The notes beneath the pieces are model-generated. The model ran no database searches. It saw only the letters and a list, made by a program, of their open reading frames with translations, and was not told where the DNA came from. Made by a program: the position numbers and the translations under genes. From Symbiodinium natans (taxonomy: Eukaryota; Sar; Dinophyceae; Suessiales; Symbiodiniaceae), in assembly GCA_905221605.1 (NCBI GenBank), contig CAJNDS010002208.1, forward strand, positions 186,001-250,000: 64,000 nt of DNA, written 5' to 3'. Positions within the stretch are counted from its first letter, which is position 1, and each line of letters begins with the position of its first letter. Shown here piece after piece: positions 43,313-54,235 of the stretch.

Positions 43313-46300
43313 CGTCCGCCCCAGTAGCCGCCGCCCGCACCGCCAGAGTTGCAGCTGGAAGCTCCTCCACCGAAGCCGCCGCTCTCCCTCCAGCCGGTTT
43401 GCTTCTGCGAGCGGCTCCCTGAGGGCAGCTGTCCAGGCTAAAGAGGCGAACGCTGGACGAAAGCTAATCTTACCTGGGGGGGCTCATGTCAACGTAGAGC
43501 CCCAAGCGCACACTGGTATACGCAAGTGATGCAGGTTCTGGCACTGGCACCTACCACCGAAACTGGGGTTCCTCGACCGATTCACATGACAGTCTCAATG
43601 CTTCAGCCCCCTTCAGCCCCCCCTTTCCCCTACTTTCCATCCTTGGAGGAACGTCTTCGTGTGTCCGTCGTTCGTGTTGTCGCCCTTGAAGCCCGCTCCA
43701 TTGGAGCGGCATGGCCCCCGGGAGCCTCCTGCAAAACGGATCACTTGACACCGATTAGTAGACTGATAGTACAGTGATCGTGCAGTGATCGTACACTACA
43801 TACCGTGCTAGACTCCTAGGTCCTCCAGTCCATGACTAGCGTTTGAATGTTTTAGCGAAATGTTTTCGATGCAATGTATCATTGGCGAACGTTTATTGCA
43901 GACGCATGCTGCAGCGCATCGTGCTTTCGTGTGGCAACAGAAACAGAGGATGCCACCACGGTTTTTTTCAGGACTATACGGCGATGTACCTGCTTTCACC
44001 TTCTTCTTACCCAACCTAACCAAGGTATGATGTCGAGATATGATGACATTGTGTGAAACGGTTTGCGTTGCTTTAGCTTGCTTCGCCGTGTGACTTGCCA
44101 TCAATGACAAAGGACAGCAAAGGACAGCATTGCGACGATACTTCATGACATCATGATATGATATTTTTTCATAGGATGTTCTGGCAACGGCTTTCAACAA
44201 TCTGGCATGCTATGCCGCGTGCCCAGTGACTGTATAGGGCACGAGAAAAGAACAAGAACCCCTGATTCCTCCCGCCGGCATGCTCCCACCAGTCTGGGTC
44301 AAACCGCCATCCATGCCGGGGGCGGAGATCTGCCTCGGAGTTGCAATGGACCCCTACAGCCCGGCGAAACTGAATCCATCTATTCCAGTCTGCTAGCATC
44401 TGCATACTAAACTCAATACTCATCTGAGCGTATTTTGGTCTATCTTGGTGGCAGTCGGTTGGACAATCTGCAAAGATCCCGTACTTGCCATTGCAACCTC
44501 CATGAGCGTAGAAGGTGTGGTCTCAGGAGATTTGGCAGAGTTGCGTGCAAACTCTCAGCTTCATGTCTCAATTCAATTTTTAATGAACATGCAATGTCCG
44601 TTTCGTTTCGGGTTTGTAGTGCTCGCTCTATGGCACGAGAATTTGGGCAACAAGGCTTCCTGAAATTTGGAAACGGTGCTTGCAGCCCCAGTAGGCATTG
44701 TCATCGTTTCCTGCGCCACCTCCTGCAACGAGCAAGGGCTTGACCATCTTCTGGCGGAGATCGGTCGGCACGTCGCCGGTGAGTTGGTCGGTTCCTGCGT
44801 GGGGTCGCACGAAGAGTCTCGCGCGAAGACTCTATAGAGTCTAGAGTTTCTACTGACAGTCCCCCAGTTTGCAACGGCCCGACCTTGGTCAAGCACTGCA
44901 ATGGTGGTTCCACCTCCACCTCCACCGCCGCCATCATTGCATGAGTCACCATCATTGCCCTTCTGGCCCACAACCATGACGAGCTTCGTGCCCTTGTCCA
45001 GCGTGAACTTGCCAGATACCCTCGGTCTCTCGATGCTTGAGTCCACACAACTTGACGAATCATGACAGAAACCTCGTTCTGTACAACTAATGACGCTTTC
45101 GCTTTGGAGCCCTCGAATCATGCTACCTCGGTCTATGACTGTTTATGCCGCGAATCATGCAGAGGTCCCCATCATTCCCCATCCCCTGCAATTATCGTCC
45201 GAGCGTCACTGCACCTTTGCCGGGGATTCCCTCCGAGACTTGGCCACCCGCTGCTCCTGCAGCCAGGAGGACGTAGCTGCCAGTCTCCGGAACGGTAAAG
45301 ATCTGGTAGCCACGCTTCAATTCATCGGTGGTTGGCACCAAGACGTCCGAGTTGCCGTAGGCCTTGTCGCAGTCGTCCTGCGAGGGGCCGTAGGGCCCAT
45401 TCGCGCCGCAGGATGTGAAGACCTTGCGGAGCTGTGGACTCGTGTCGCAGCAGGAGGCCGCGCACGCAGCGGCGGGGGCATCACTTGGCAGCACACCATA
45501 TACGGAAGCTTCGTACTCAGCCGTGCCCGCAACTCCGCTCGGAGCAGAGCAGCTTGCCTCTAGAGGATTGGGGTATGTGAGGGCGATGCTCACAACCTCT
45601 GCGTCCGTCGAGTGGTCCTGTCCAGAACACGTTGTCAGAGCCGCGGACTTGTCGGCGTCATCCAGGGCGTTCAGATAGCAGGTGATGCGCAGAATGGCCT
45701 CCATCTCATGGCGCATGCTCTGCTGCTGCGAAGCGAAGCCCGGCTTGCTGCTTTCATAGGACGTCGCGGCGTCTGTGTAGCAAGTCTTGCAGGCCACTGT
45801 CGCAGCTTCCTTTGCGGTGCAAGAAGCTACTTAGTACATCTTAGTACAGTAGATGAAGTTCTGTGACCAGTGGCCTTGGCTCAGTCCAAGCTGCGCTGTA
45901 GGCACAGGAGCTGCTGTCCATGGTGGCCTGGGCCTGGTTGCATGCAATCTTCTTCTCAATGTGGCTCGTTTCGATGGCCTGGCATTCGGTCGCCTTCCTC
46001 AGCTCTACAACATTCTGCAACAACTCCCATAAGACCGCAAAGTATATCCGGTCCGAGCCATTCCTGGCCTAGCTTCTTGCCGACCTTTGCCGTGGCCGTG
46101 CTGCACAGGTCCTTCTGGTTCTTGTACTCCGTCACAGCCTGATCGAAGTGGCTCCGAAGCCGCTCCATCTGTGCCAAGTAGCTTTCGCCGCTGGCCGTCG
46201 CACAGGCCTCACTCGCCCTGGACTGACTTTGCTCCAAGGCCGTTACGGCGTTGCACTGAGTCTCCTTCGCAGTTGTGAGCTCCGTGAGTTCGGTGGAACA

Positions 46301-46723
46301 CGTCTTGTTCTCGCGAATCAAGGTGCTCTCCTCGCCCCTGCATGTCGCATGGGCGTCCTTTGCCGAAGAAAACTTGCTGTTGTACTCAGAAGCTTCTTCG
46401 AGGGCCTTGGAACCACACTGGTTGCCTGCCTTCGCGGCAGCGTCCACTTGTGCTTGCACCTTCTGCAAGTTTGCCATCAAGGCCGGCTTCATCTCATTCT
46501 TGATACTGTTGGCCATCTGCTTCTTCAACTCGGCCAGCTCTGGCGTGTTTTTTGCACCAAACAAGGCGAAGGCCTCGGGCTCCAGCTGCACGGCAGTCTT
46601 GCCGAGCAGGGCGGATTGGTTGCGCTTGTCGCCGAGCTGGACTGATTTGCTCTCGAGGCTCCCGAGCTTCATTCCTGCCGTGTTCTGAAGAACGGCTGCA
46701 ATCAGCAACGCGGCAAGCTTCAT
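43313..46723 (-). CDS. Secreted protein with helical N-part and ALK-like glycine-rich domain
   Basis: The start Met at 46723 begins a signal peptide, MKLAALLIAAVLQNTAG. Exon 1 (46723 to about 46057) is helical and charged with spaced Cys (ENKTCSTELTELTTAKETQC). Exon 2 (about 46015-45885) adds NVVELRKATECQAIETSHIE. Exon 3 (45809-45210) holds more Cys (ACAASCCDTSP) and then GYQIFTVPETGSYVLLAAGA. Exon 4 (about 45022-44885) reads SGKFTLDKGTKLVMVVGQKG then [16 protein letters not shown]. Exon 5 (about 44757-44690) is KPLLVAGGGAGNDDNAYWG. Later exons are about 44345-44280 (APGMDGGLTQTGGSMPAGG), 43730-43650 (GAGFKGDNTNDGHTKTF) and 43400-43313 (GFGGGASSCNSGGAGGGYWG). The order matches the glycine-rich domain of ALK-type receptors; no kinase is present. 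The C-terminal end was not found. Confidence 0.78.
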
Positions 46724-46899
46724 TGCGGCTGAGAGGGGATCCGGACACAGGGGCGGGATGACTTCCGATCGCTTCACTTGCGCTTGAAAGGCCCACTGCA
46801 GTCCGACGCAAATGCAATGAGAGCTTGCAAAGCGCATGCTTGCCAAGCGTACTCTCAGTTGAATTGACATTGACATGGCATGCAGACACAGACAGAGAC

Positions 46900-48010
46900 A
46901 GACGTTGAGGCCCCAGCTGGGTGCTGGAACTCTCTCTGGGGGCCCCTCAAGCAAAGAGCGTGCGCTTGCCGAAGACGCACTGGATTCAAGGAGCACTTCA
47001 CCACTGAAGTTGCCTTCAAAGTCAATCTCTCTTTGTATGCCAGCAAAAATTACCCATTTCTTCTGCTTTCTCCTTTTTCTGCGAAGATTTGTTTTGTAAC
47101 TGAAGAACCCCAAGTGGCACTACTCTCTTCCCTACTTCATAACTCTCACATTTCTCATCTCCCTTTGCAGTCTCCTCGTCGCGGCCAGGGTCTCCGTGGC
47201 AACCTCCAACCAAGAGAGCAACAGCACACGCACCTCCCGATCCCTCTAGTCCTGCTCAAGACGCGGGATGCGGCCACGTGACCCAAAGCAAAAACTCAAC
47301 AGCGAATGTGTGGGTCTTTGTTCAAATTTACTCTGATTTCCTGCATATGCCATGTTCCCCCAACAGCAGGCTTGCCTTTCAATCACCATGATTCCCTGTG
47401 TTTAACGTGGGAGCCAAGAGCAACAAGAACAAATGGCGGGGGGACCGGGGGGCCGGGGTTTCAGAGATTCTTCAAAGCCCCTGCAAGGAGCCCAGCCTCC
47501 CGTGAGTCGGAGGTTCTGGCGTTGGCTCTCTGAGATTCTCAGGTCGCTCAACACGACTTCCTCTCAAGAAACACGCATACAATGTGCGCGATATGCAGAA
47601 AAAACTCTCACTCCAAACTCTACACAGTTTATAAAATGAGGCGAAACACTCCGAAATACTCCTTTGATTGCTTTCTTTCCCTACCCACACGGAGTAGGCT
47701 CCTCCACGTTCTTCTAAGGCTCCGCATCCGCTGTGTGCAAGACGTGCAAGAGTGAATGTTTCGAAGGCGGCGGCGAATCGCAATGTTGCAAGAGTCTGCG
47801 AGTTGGTCGATCTCCTTTGGTGAGGCGGAGGCGAAGGCGGCGCCTCACCAAAGGAGATCGACCAAATCGCAGACTCTTGCTACATTGCGAGTTAGGATGC
47901 ATAGAATTGCTGGGCAGTGTTGATTCCGCTGTGCTCGCAATTCTAGGCCTTCGGGGGGAGGTTTCTGTTTTGGCTGTTTGCTTCTGGGCCGCAAGTTTCC
48001 CCATTAGGCA
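46900..48010. repeat. Dispersed repeat family B, copy 1
   Basis: Blocks shared in the same order with 51760-53935 include GTGCTGGAACTCTCTCTG, GGAGCACTTCACCACTGAAG, CAACCTCCAACCAAGAGAGC, AGGTCGCTCAACACGAC, ACTCCGAAATACTCCTT and CTCCGCATCCGCTGTGTGCA. Copies differ by many substitutions and small indels, so the duplication is not very recent. The unit is about 1.1 kb and ends with the foldback arms at 47778-47890. No transposase-like frame is seen, so it would be a non-autonomous element. Confidence 0.8.
47778..47890. repeat. Foldback: 50-bp inverted arms, 13-bp loop
   Basis: The left arm 47778-47827 and right arm 47841-47890 are reverse complements with two mismatches. The loop 47828-47840 is GAGGCGAAGGCGG. 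Arms include AAGGAGATCGACCAAATCGC on the right and GTCGATCTCCTTTGGTGAGG on the left. The related copy near 53755-53815 keeps only the right arm. Confidence 0.97.
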
Positions 48011-49666
48011 GAAGCACGGAAGGATTCCGAAAGCCACGACGTAGCCCCCCTACTATTCACGAAGGAGTACTAAGAAGGTCAAGGATCCTTGTCCACGAAG
48101 GCGACCGCAGATGCGCCTGACGTGGCATGTGCGGAATCAGCCTGAAGCTCGACTCAATCAAAAATGCACATTACAATCGGCTTGGTACCGACCACCTCTG
48201 AACAATCTGCGTGCGGCTCTGTTCCAGCCCCTGTAGACTTTGATTTGATACGGCGTCACTCTTCAACCTCCTCCTTCGGAGAAGACCCGAAGGTGATTCA
48301 CGACACCCTTGGCAGAGTGCAGGCCTTCGCATCAAGCATGGGGATCACACTTGCAGAGTGCTCTGCAAGCCTCGGCTGCTGCCCGGACTACGATCCTGAC
48401 ACGTAAGAATCTTGACAAACCTGCTTGGGTCGCTTCAAGATACATTTCGCAAACATTGCATACCCTGACTCTGGGGACCCCTCGCAAGCACAAGTCGATA
48501 GATGCGGCGCATTACGGAGAAAGACTTTGTGCTTGCGGCGTTGGATTTGAGAAACGCTCTTGGGAAACCTGTGCAACACTAATAGAGGGCTCAATCGTCT
48601 TTGGGGTGCTCAAATAACTTGCTGCTCACAAGTGCCAACAAGAATCTGAAACTTGATTGGATGAAGAGCGAACGGTGGGTGTACTCCTGGAGCGGCAGGC
48701 AAGTCACCTGCAGCATTGGGCACACTCAGTCTTTGTCTCAAGCACTCTCGCACCATCTGCAACATTCTTAGCAGCGCTACCGGCCAGCAGTGTTCAAGCC
48801 AGCAAGGCAGCAATCTTTTGCGGCGCAAGACGCATCGGCAGATGTTGGATTCATGGCGCTCATTGGCGCTCATGGTGCATCCCTGCTCTTGCATCTCCTG
48901 CGTGTACCTCCATTGCCAGCTTCAGATCTCCTCCTTGGAGAAAGCCCCGGATGGCGTTGAAATCGGACGCCCAAGGCTCGGAAACTCAGAGGCGAGTCCG
49001 GTTCCATTCGTCAGCGTGTGCTCGTTTTGGGTGTTCAGGCCAAATGGCCCATCAGGCCTCGGACCTGGGAGAAGACCGCAGTCCCTCTGCTCAAAAAAAG
49101 CCTGTCCCAAGCTGCCTTCAACACACAGGCCTCTGAGGAAAGGGAGAAGTAATTGCAGTGTGACCTACTCGGCCAGTTGGTCGGCAGGTGGAGGAAAACA
49201 CTTCGGCCACGGCTTCCAAGGCAAGTAATTGCAAGGGCCGGTCATAGAAAGAGCCTGTGAAGTGGATTTGTGGCCTCAAGCAGTTCTCGCATTTCTCGCA
49301 CGCTCGCCCAGCTGTGGCGTCACGGCCGCGAATCGAATCCGAAGCGCGCCAAGCTCCAGCTTATCGCCTTGTATTGGTTCAACAGCAGCATGTGGATGGG
49401 GGCTTCGTAACATCACACGAAAGGTGCACACAAGAGCACAAGAAAACGAGAGATGATGAGAGATGGACACCTACTTCTGACTCCTATTGCAGGAAAAGGT
49501 GCGGTCGGGGGAAAGGACTCCGGAGGACTCGAGGCCGCCGCAATCGTGAAAGCCATGGTGACAGCGTGACAGCCCCTGCGTAGAGGGTCTCGCAGATTCT
49601 CACACGCGTCATGTGTAGTATTGTGTGGTATTGTGTGGCATTGCTACAGCCTTGCATGGCGGTCAG

Positions 49667-50560
49667 TCAGCCATGTCCAGTAACACAGTTGCTTTGAAAG
49701 GTTGTTGGCATGTGGAACAGAAACGCAACTTTGTTGTGTGGGTCGTTGTTGGCCATCTTGATGGCAAAGTGTTGGAAGTGAGCAAGCTCACCCTGAGCAA
49801 CTGGCGACATGCACCTCTGACCATCTACGGTTTCTAGCGGCGGGAGAATTTCAGCGTATTGCCTTCGATTTTCGATGTCGACCTTCATCCCTCACACCAT
49901 CACACTTTACCTGGCTTCACGGTTTGTGATGGTCTCTTCTTGTCAGCCACACAGCAGTGTGGTAGCACACCATGTACGCGATGGCATTCAAAAAAACCTC
50001 TTTTGTTAATCTCCAACAAGTGTCGGGTGGCCTCGGTCTTTTCTAAAGCGATACTGCGCGACGCGCTGACATCAACCAGTGCAAAAACTTGCCAAAACCC
50101 CCGACTCCTGGTGCCCGAGTCTTCACACCACCAGTTCGTGCTCCTCCTCGTGCTTTTGCGCCTCACAAGCTCCCAACCCACGCGAACCAAACACACGACC
50201 ATAATCCGAACTTTTGAGTGTATCAAGGCCAGCGCCATCGGGCACGAGCAGCAGCAGGTATCCCACACCCATTCCTTGGCGGGAGCGGCGGCTGCGATTT
50301 GCCAAAGCGAGTGCGAAGACACGGGCAAGGCCAAGAACGGCACAGTGTTGCAGAAATTTGTGATGAGCTCCTTCTTCTTGCGGCGGAATTCCTTCTTTGC
50401 TTCCACCGCCTGAATCATGCGACTCGGCATGGCTCTCAGCATACGAGCTCAGTGTCCCGCCGAGCGCTGGCCTGCTTCAGCACCTGGTTCACACCCTTGA
50501 GGCCATAGACCAAGATGACCAGGCCGGCAACACCTCAGTTGCAGTCTTCTGCGCCCACGC
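49667..50560 (-). CDS. Exon-like ORFs of unrecognised gene(s)
   Basis: Several minus-strand frames look coding. About 50540-50455 is GLVILVYGLKGVNQVLKQAS then ARRDTEL, a hydrophobic helix followed by a charged stretch. About 50414-50270, after a TTCAG, is AVEAKKEFRRKKKELITNFC then NTVPFLALP. About 49888-49670 is VDIENRRQYAEILPPLETVD then GQRCMSPVAQGELAHFQHFA. No family is recognised and I cannot tell whether they belong together. The strand agrees with the neighbours. Confidence 0.3.
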
Positions 50561-51759
50561 AAGTACCGTACCATGCTTTGACTTCTGACTTTAGTCCACG
50601 GTGCCCAAGCTTTCAGTTGTAGAGCTCGCCATGACAGGATGCTGATAGAACGATCTTGAGCACTGAAGATTTCAGCACGCACCATGCCATCATGATGTGC
50701 TCAACACATGCGGCCTTCAAACGCTTTTTCAGTACTGCTTCGCAGTGATCAGACAAAGCTGATTGTTGCCATCTGGGTTTCGGGTTTTGGCTCTGGGTTT
50801 CGGTTTGGTAAGATTCTTGCCTGCTTCTTCTCGAGCTGTGACACGCTGGCCTCGATGCTTCAAGACGGCTCCCTACTTAAATACTTTAGTCACCCGCGAA
50901 CTTTCTCCTTTCGTCGGCCTCCAGCTTTTGAAGTTGCTCCCTGCCTCAGCGTTGCCGTTTGCATGGTGACGGCGAAAGTCAGAAGAAGCTTCACACGATA
51001 CAGGTACAGGCGTCACGCAGCTCTCTGCGAGAAGTCTACATTACGTTCGATTCACCGAGCGTTCAAAACGGCAACACGGCCGTCTTCGCAAAACAAGACT
51101 CGAGCGGGGGAGCACAGGAGCCACAGTATGATGTGGACAGGAACCGTTAAGAGTTCAGCAAGTTGGGTGCATCCAAGAAGCCCATGGCTACAGCGACCAT
51201 GGCAAGAACACGCCCCATGCCACCACCCAGAGTCGCCAACTACCTCAAAAACAGCATGGTCTGAGTCGCATGCAATGTTTAAGGCAGTTTAAGGCCCATT
51301 CAGCGAGGGCCAGGCAGCGTGTGCAACTTGCATCAGCATTGTGCTGAGATGCAGTGGGAGGTGCATTCGATCTAACAAGATGGACGGAGAAAGCTGTAGG
51401 TAACTGTAGCCGCCCAAACGCTTGTGCTGGCATTTTTGAGGCGATCCACAAATGGCAGGGAAGGAATGTAAACATAACCTTGCAAGTTAAGCCCTGGGAC
51501 GATCATGTTTTGGGCTGTGAAGGTCAAGCTCAGAACAAGTTTGCAGGCGGGCGCGCAGAAGTGGTTTGAGGGTTGGGGGTCTTGGTGTCGAGTCCATACT
51601 GAATTTCAGACCATAAACTTACCCCGGGCCAAGCCGTGCCTGATAAATGCCAAGCCCAATGATCTCGCGGCCGGCTGACCAAGTTGGAGTTGCCCAAGCA
51701 GAAGAAGCTCATCTGCAAGCCGAAATTGCACGTCACTTGCATGAAAAAGAGCTCGGACA
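50561..51759. other. No recognised gene
   Basis: Frames up to 194 codons occur on the plus strand but have no domain-like pattern. No clear repeat is seen before repeat B copy 2 starts at about 51760. Confidence 0.5.
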
Positions 51760-52828
51760 TTGAGGCCCCAGCCAGGTGCTGGAACTCTCTCTGTGGGCCC
51801 CTCAGGCAGAGAGTGTGCACGTGCGCATGCGCACTTCAAGGATTCAAGGAGCACTTCACCACTGAAGTTGCCTTTAAAGTCCGTCTCTTTCTATATCTCA
51901 GCAAAGACCTAAACTTATAAAATGTCTCCCTATCAGACGGCGCGCCTCTCGAGGTCACATGGCAGGGCAAGGCGATGCCTCAAAGGCGCTTTCGTCCAGT
52001 TGCCTTATTTTGATCTTGCAGCTTGCATTTGTTGTCCTCTGCTTTTCTCCTATTTATGAGAAGATTTGCCTTTTTACCTACGCAAGTTGGCACTCCCAAG
52101 AGTGTATCCCCAGTATCCCTCCTTCATAACTCTCAGACTTCTCATGTCCCGTTGCAGTGTCCTCGTCGCGGCCCGGGTCGCCGTCGCAACCTCCAACCAA
52201 GAGAGCAACAGCACACGCACCCCCCGATCCCTCTAATCCTGCACAAGACGCGGGAGCAAAGGCGTGGCTCTTGCTCAGACTTACTCTGATTTCCTGCATA
52301 TGTCATGTCCCCCCAACAGCAGACTTGCTTAAATTGATTTCCTGAGTGTGAAACGCGGGCTGCAAGAACAAATGGGGGAGGGGAAGGGGCAGGAGTCTGA
52401 TTTTTTGAAGGCCTCCCGTGAGTCGGAGGTTCTGGCGTTGGCTCTCTGAGATGCTCAGGTCGCTCAACACGACCTCCTCTCAAATTAACGGACCGGATAA
52501 CCCCACATGTGTAATTTTATCTTTTCGCAAAGAGTGTATAAGTGAGTATGAGTGAGTGAGGGAGTATCCGAGTGAGTGAGTGAGCGAGCGAGTGCGTAAG
52601 TGCGAGTGAGTGAGTGAGCTGTGTCCTTCGCCGCACTTTTGCTAGCGTCCAGGCGTGGGATTCAGGGCGACAGCTTCGGGCTTGAGGGCATTCAAGAGTT
52701 TCGGGCTTTTTTGTCATCCAGCAAGCGGGTCTTCATTTTTTTTGACTTGCAGTGACAGGCAGGTGCGATCAGCGCTAGTTGGCTGCAGGAGAATCCTAAG
52801 CTCGGCAACAGCTGCCTTAAGCTCCACA

Positions 52829-53291
52829 TGCCAACGCGAAGCGAGCCCCCCACTCGCGCGCGCGCGCGTGACCGATCGGGGGCCCCCAAGTGCTGCACCT
52901 GCTAGGCTACACAAAAAACGAGCGCCTGCCAACGCAAAGCGAGCCCCCCCCCCACGCGCGCGCGCGCGACCGGTCCAGGGCCACCTGCATGCCAACGCGA
53001 AGCGAGCCCCCGGAGCGCGCGTCTGCCAACGCGAAGCGAGCCATGCTGCAACTGCCAGCACAAACGACACATGCGCTGCACCTGCCAACGCGAAGCGAGC
53101 TCTGTGTTGTGATGTGTGCTATGTGTGTGCGAGCTCTATGATGTGATGTGTGCTCTGTGTGTGTGTGTGTGCGTGAGACTGAGTAAGTGAGTGGTGCGTG
53201 AGTGATGATGAATGTGACTGAGTGATGAGTGCGAGTGTGTGTGTGTGTGTGTGTGCGTGAGACTGAGTAAGTGCTGCCGACGCGAAGCGAG
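52829..53291. repeat. Six interspersed copies of an 18-bp motif
   Basis: TGCCAACGCGAAGCGAGC starts at 52829, 52927 (one mismatch), 52990, 53024, 53083 and 53274 (one mismatch). Spacing is irregular, so this is not a simple tandem array. Several copies are followed by C runs and (CG)n tracts, the last two by CTCTGTG and TG repeats. Confidence 0.93.
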
Positions 53292-53480
53292 CTCTGTGCT
53301 GTGATGTGCTGTGTGTGTGTGTGTGCGTGAGACGGAGTGAGTAAGTGAGTGGTGCGTGAGTGATGATGAGTGACTGAGTGATGAGTGTGAGTCAGTGAGA
53401 GCAGGGCGTGAGAGCAGGGGAATAGGAGGTGGAGGCGGAGGCGGCGGGGGAGGAGGAGGCGGCGGAGGCGGCGGGAGAGC
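53110..53480. repeat. TG / GAGT / GGC microsatellite complex
   Basis: (TG)n runs at about 53157-53170, 53236-53254 and 53307-53322 alternate with GAGTGA-type repeats. A GGAGGCGG run follows at about 53425-53472. The His/Thr-rich minus-strand frames over this interval are artefacts. Confidence 0.9.
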
Positions 53481-54235
53481 CCCAAAAGTAAGAACCCCAC
53501 ACGAAGATGTGGGGAGAAACAGGCATAGTGCGCCATATGCAAAAGAAGACAAGGGCACTCTCACTCCAAACTCTACCTCTCTCCTCAGATGAAGCCTTTT
53601 GCTGATTCAAGAATGCTTGATGTTAAATCATCAGTAAGAGCTGCTCCCACATACTCCGAAATACTCCTTCTCTCTCAAACAAGGTAAGCTCCTCCAAGTC
53701 ATCCTGAGGCTCCGCATCCGCTGTGTGCAAGGGTGCATATCCCGAGGGTGGCGAAGGCAGCGCCTTACCAAAGGAGATCGACAAAAATCGCAGACTCTTG
53801 CAACATCGTGAGTGAGAATGCGTAGAATGGGGTAGAAGAGCCTGAGCAGCTTTGTTTCCGCTCTGGTCGCAATTCTGGGCCCTCTGGGCCCGCTTGCGGG
53901 GAGTGCGGAGGGAGGTTTTCTATTTTTGTTTGTGGAGTTTGGGTGGCCTTGGGGCGGTGCGGGGCTTCTCAGGTTGCTTTAGGGCCGCAAGCCTCCCCCT
54001 CCACAAACTTAAGTTGCTGGAAAGGGGTTGACTTTGTCAATCCCTCTTCTCGAATTGATGATGGCGCCCGAGGGCTGCCCAGACATATCTGTGCTGCCCT
54101 GGAGTGCCATCCACTTAGCCTCTGCCTGCTGCACCCACTACTGTTTTACAAACTGTTTCTTATTGATGATCTGCAACTCCGCTTAAACATGTCGTAAGAA
54201 ACATTATCGAGCGTTGGACAGCATGGAGATCACGT

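Larger units (their letters stand above)
46724..49666. other. Mostly repeat B; otherwise no recognised gene
   Basis: Upstream, in gene sense, of the glycine-rich gene. Most of 46900-48010 is dispersed repeat B with its foldback. From 48011 to 49666 I see only short frames without recognisable domains on either strand. Confidence 0.5.
51760..53935. repeat. Dispersed repeat family B, copy 2, with 1-kb insertion
   Basis: Matches copy 1 (46900-48010) at both ends. The left part is about 51763-52480 and the right part about 53540-53935. Between them lies about 1.06 kb absent from copy 1, made of GAGT/TG microsatellites and the TGCCAACGCGAAGCGAGC motif. Only one foldback arm remains, near 53770-53815. 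Confidence 0.8.

Noticed and set aside
44573-44743. Plus-strand ORF over exon 5 of the glycine-rich gene
   Set aside because: It is the antisense shadow of the minus-strand exon LLVAGGGAGNDDN.
52907-53564. His/Thr/Ser-rich minus-strand ORFs
   Set aside because: They are read-through of TG, GAGT and GGC microsatellites.
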